Below, piece by piece: positions 63,524 through 64,000 of a DNA stretch of 64,000 bases. Where the stretch lies: contig NZ_CP043318.1 of NCBI RefSeq assembly GCF_001984825.2, positions 4,712,001 through 4,776,000 on the forward strand, given 5' to 3'. The stretch is from Enterobacter chengduensis. Lineage in GTDB: Bacteria > Pseudomonadota > Gammaproteobacteria > Enterobacterales > Enterobacteriaceae. A program made the position numbers and the translations under genes. The notes below the pieces were generated by a model. That model did no database searches. It was not told the DNA's origin and saw only the letters and a list, made by a program, of their open reading frames with translations. Each line of letters opens with the position of its first letter. The first letter of the stretch is position 1.

Positions 63524-64000
63524 TTACAATTTATTAAGTGGATCTATATTTATAAGCCCGCAACGCTGAAGAGCATCGTAGGTATTTTTCTTTTCAGCTG
63601 TTCTGTTGATAACAAGATCGTGGTCAAGAGACAGTATTTTCTCGTCGAAATTGCGCAAAACCTCGTCTATTTTTCCTACGAATTCCTTGTGCTGTGGCCT
63701 GTCTATATCCCCAGGGATCAAAGACTTTAGGGACTTCTCTGCCATGATTTTAGCCGAAGCATCACCCTCATTAGATGCAGAGAGCCATTTAGCTTCCTCA
63801 TCTTCAGTCGCGGCCCCCGGGAGTGGAGTATCCTTATATTCCTCCGTATGACTCACGAGTACCGGTACAGAGGCCGACAAGACTGCGCCAGTGATGATTT
63901 CATTGCCGCTACCGATAACCTTTAATTGTGCCCCCCGATAAATCATCTGAGCCAATCCAATATTGCCTTTAGATAAAATGAATAATTTTTCGTTTAACTC
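63524..64000 (-). CDS. tnsC: TnsC, transposition regulator ATPase (C-terminal part)
   Basis: The frame is open to the right window edge, so only the last 158 or so residues are visible and the AAA+ ATPase motifs lie outside. The visible start ELNEKLFILSKGNIGLAQMI followed by YRGAQLKVIGSGNEIIT resembles the C-terminal helical part of AAA+ regulators. A variable tail follows. It is immediately upstream of tnsD (40 bases). The name rests on gene order and on the length and type of the tail. Confidence 0.75.
   Translation of the reverse strand, partial: ELNEKLFILSKGNIGLAQMIYRGAQLKVIGSGNEIITGAVLSASVPVLVSHTEEYKDTPLPGAATEDEEAKWLSASNEGDASAKIMAEKSLKSLIPGDIDRPQHKEFVGKIDEVLRNFDEKILSLDHDLVINRTAEKKNTYDALQRCGLINIDPLNKL

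Larger units (their letters stand above)
35674..64000. mobile_element. Tn7-like transposon carrying copper/silver resistance island (right end outside window)
   Basis: The left end starts TGTGTAGA followed by GACATTAAAGTT, closely parallel to Tn7L (TGTGGGCG then GACAATAAAGTC). It holds three TnsB-type repeats. The cargo is pco and sil genes, a DUF305 gene, an OLD nuclease and a HipB-like gene. The tns module at the right end runs, toward lower coordinates, tnsC-tnsD-tniQ in the same relative place as Tn7 tnsC-tnsD-tnsE. tnsB, tnsA and the right end are beyond 64000. Base composition shifts from GC-rich core, to intermediate cargo, to AT-rich tns genes. At least 28.3 kb of the element is visible. 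Confidence 0.85.

Noticed and set aside
35674..64000. CRISPR-associated transposon (CAST)
   Set aside because: No CRISPR repeats and no Cascade or Cas12 genes are visible in the element; the presence of a full TnsD points to classical site-specific targeting. The unseen part past 64000 cannot be judged.

Overview
The window is an enterobacterial chromosome segment, most like the Enterobacter cloacae complex or a close relative. The core genes are nearly identical in sequence, length and order to the E. coli malT-glp-glg-asd and tusA-yhhQ-dcrB-yhhS-yhhT-acpT neighbourhoods. They are interspersed with short palindromic extragenic repeats (several reading CCCTCACCCC...CCCTCTCCC) typical of this group.

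Layout. 1-913: 3' end of malT. 976-4772: glycerol-3-phosphate genes glpEGR and divergent glpD. 4859-14227: glycogen operon glgBXCAP (minus strand). 14477-16351: asd and yhgN. 16427-17598: a complete IS110-family element sitting in an extragenic palindrome; its leader encodes a readable bridge RNA. 17664-22507: tusA, yhhQ (with a likely preQ1 riboswitch), dcrB, yhhS, yhhT, acpT. 22440-29830: arnBCADTEF (minus strand), which adds L-Ara4N to lipid A and gives cationic-peptide/polymyxin resistance. 30157-35553: padC with a divergent LysR regulator, a frameshifted SDR gene, an NlpC/P60 peptidase, a HAD phosphatase, a TerC-family protein and a small ion channel.

35674 to the window end is most of a Tn7-like transposon. 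Its left terminus is recognisable at 35674 (TGTGTAGA followed by TnsB-type repeats). The cargo is the copper/silver resistance island: pcoE, pcoRS, pcoABCD, a PcoE/SilE-like protein, an M23 peptidase, a DUF2933 protein, silP, a DUF411 protein, silCFBA, silRS, silE and a DUF305 protein. An OLD-family ATPase/TOPRIM nuclease and an orphan HipB-like repressor follow. The AT-rich transposition module is at the right: a second small TniQ protein, TnsD and the C-terminus of TnsC. tnsB, tnsA and the right end must lie beyond the window.

How the genes work together. In the metal island SilRS and PcoRS sense periplasmic Cu/Ag and drive promoters marked by TGACAA-N2-TTGTCA-type boxes. SilCBA exports metal across the envelope, SilF delivers metal to it, SilP pumps from the cytoplasm, PcoA/PcoC/PcoD/PcoB oxidise and handle periplasmic copper, and three SilE/PcoE-like proteins act as metal sponges.

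Most notable points: (i) the IS110 bridge RNA, whose four guide segments match the observed insertion site and the element's own ends; (ii) the IS lies exactly where about 30 kb, including rpoH and ftsYEX, is found between yhgN and tusA in E. coli K-12; (iii) the Tn7-like element has two tandem TniQ-family targeting proteins and no tnsE; (iv) AcpT lacks the usual metal-binding Asp.
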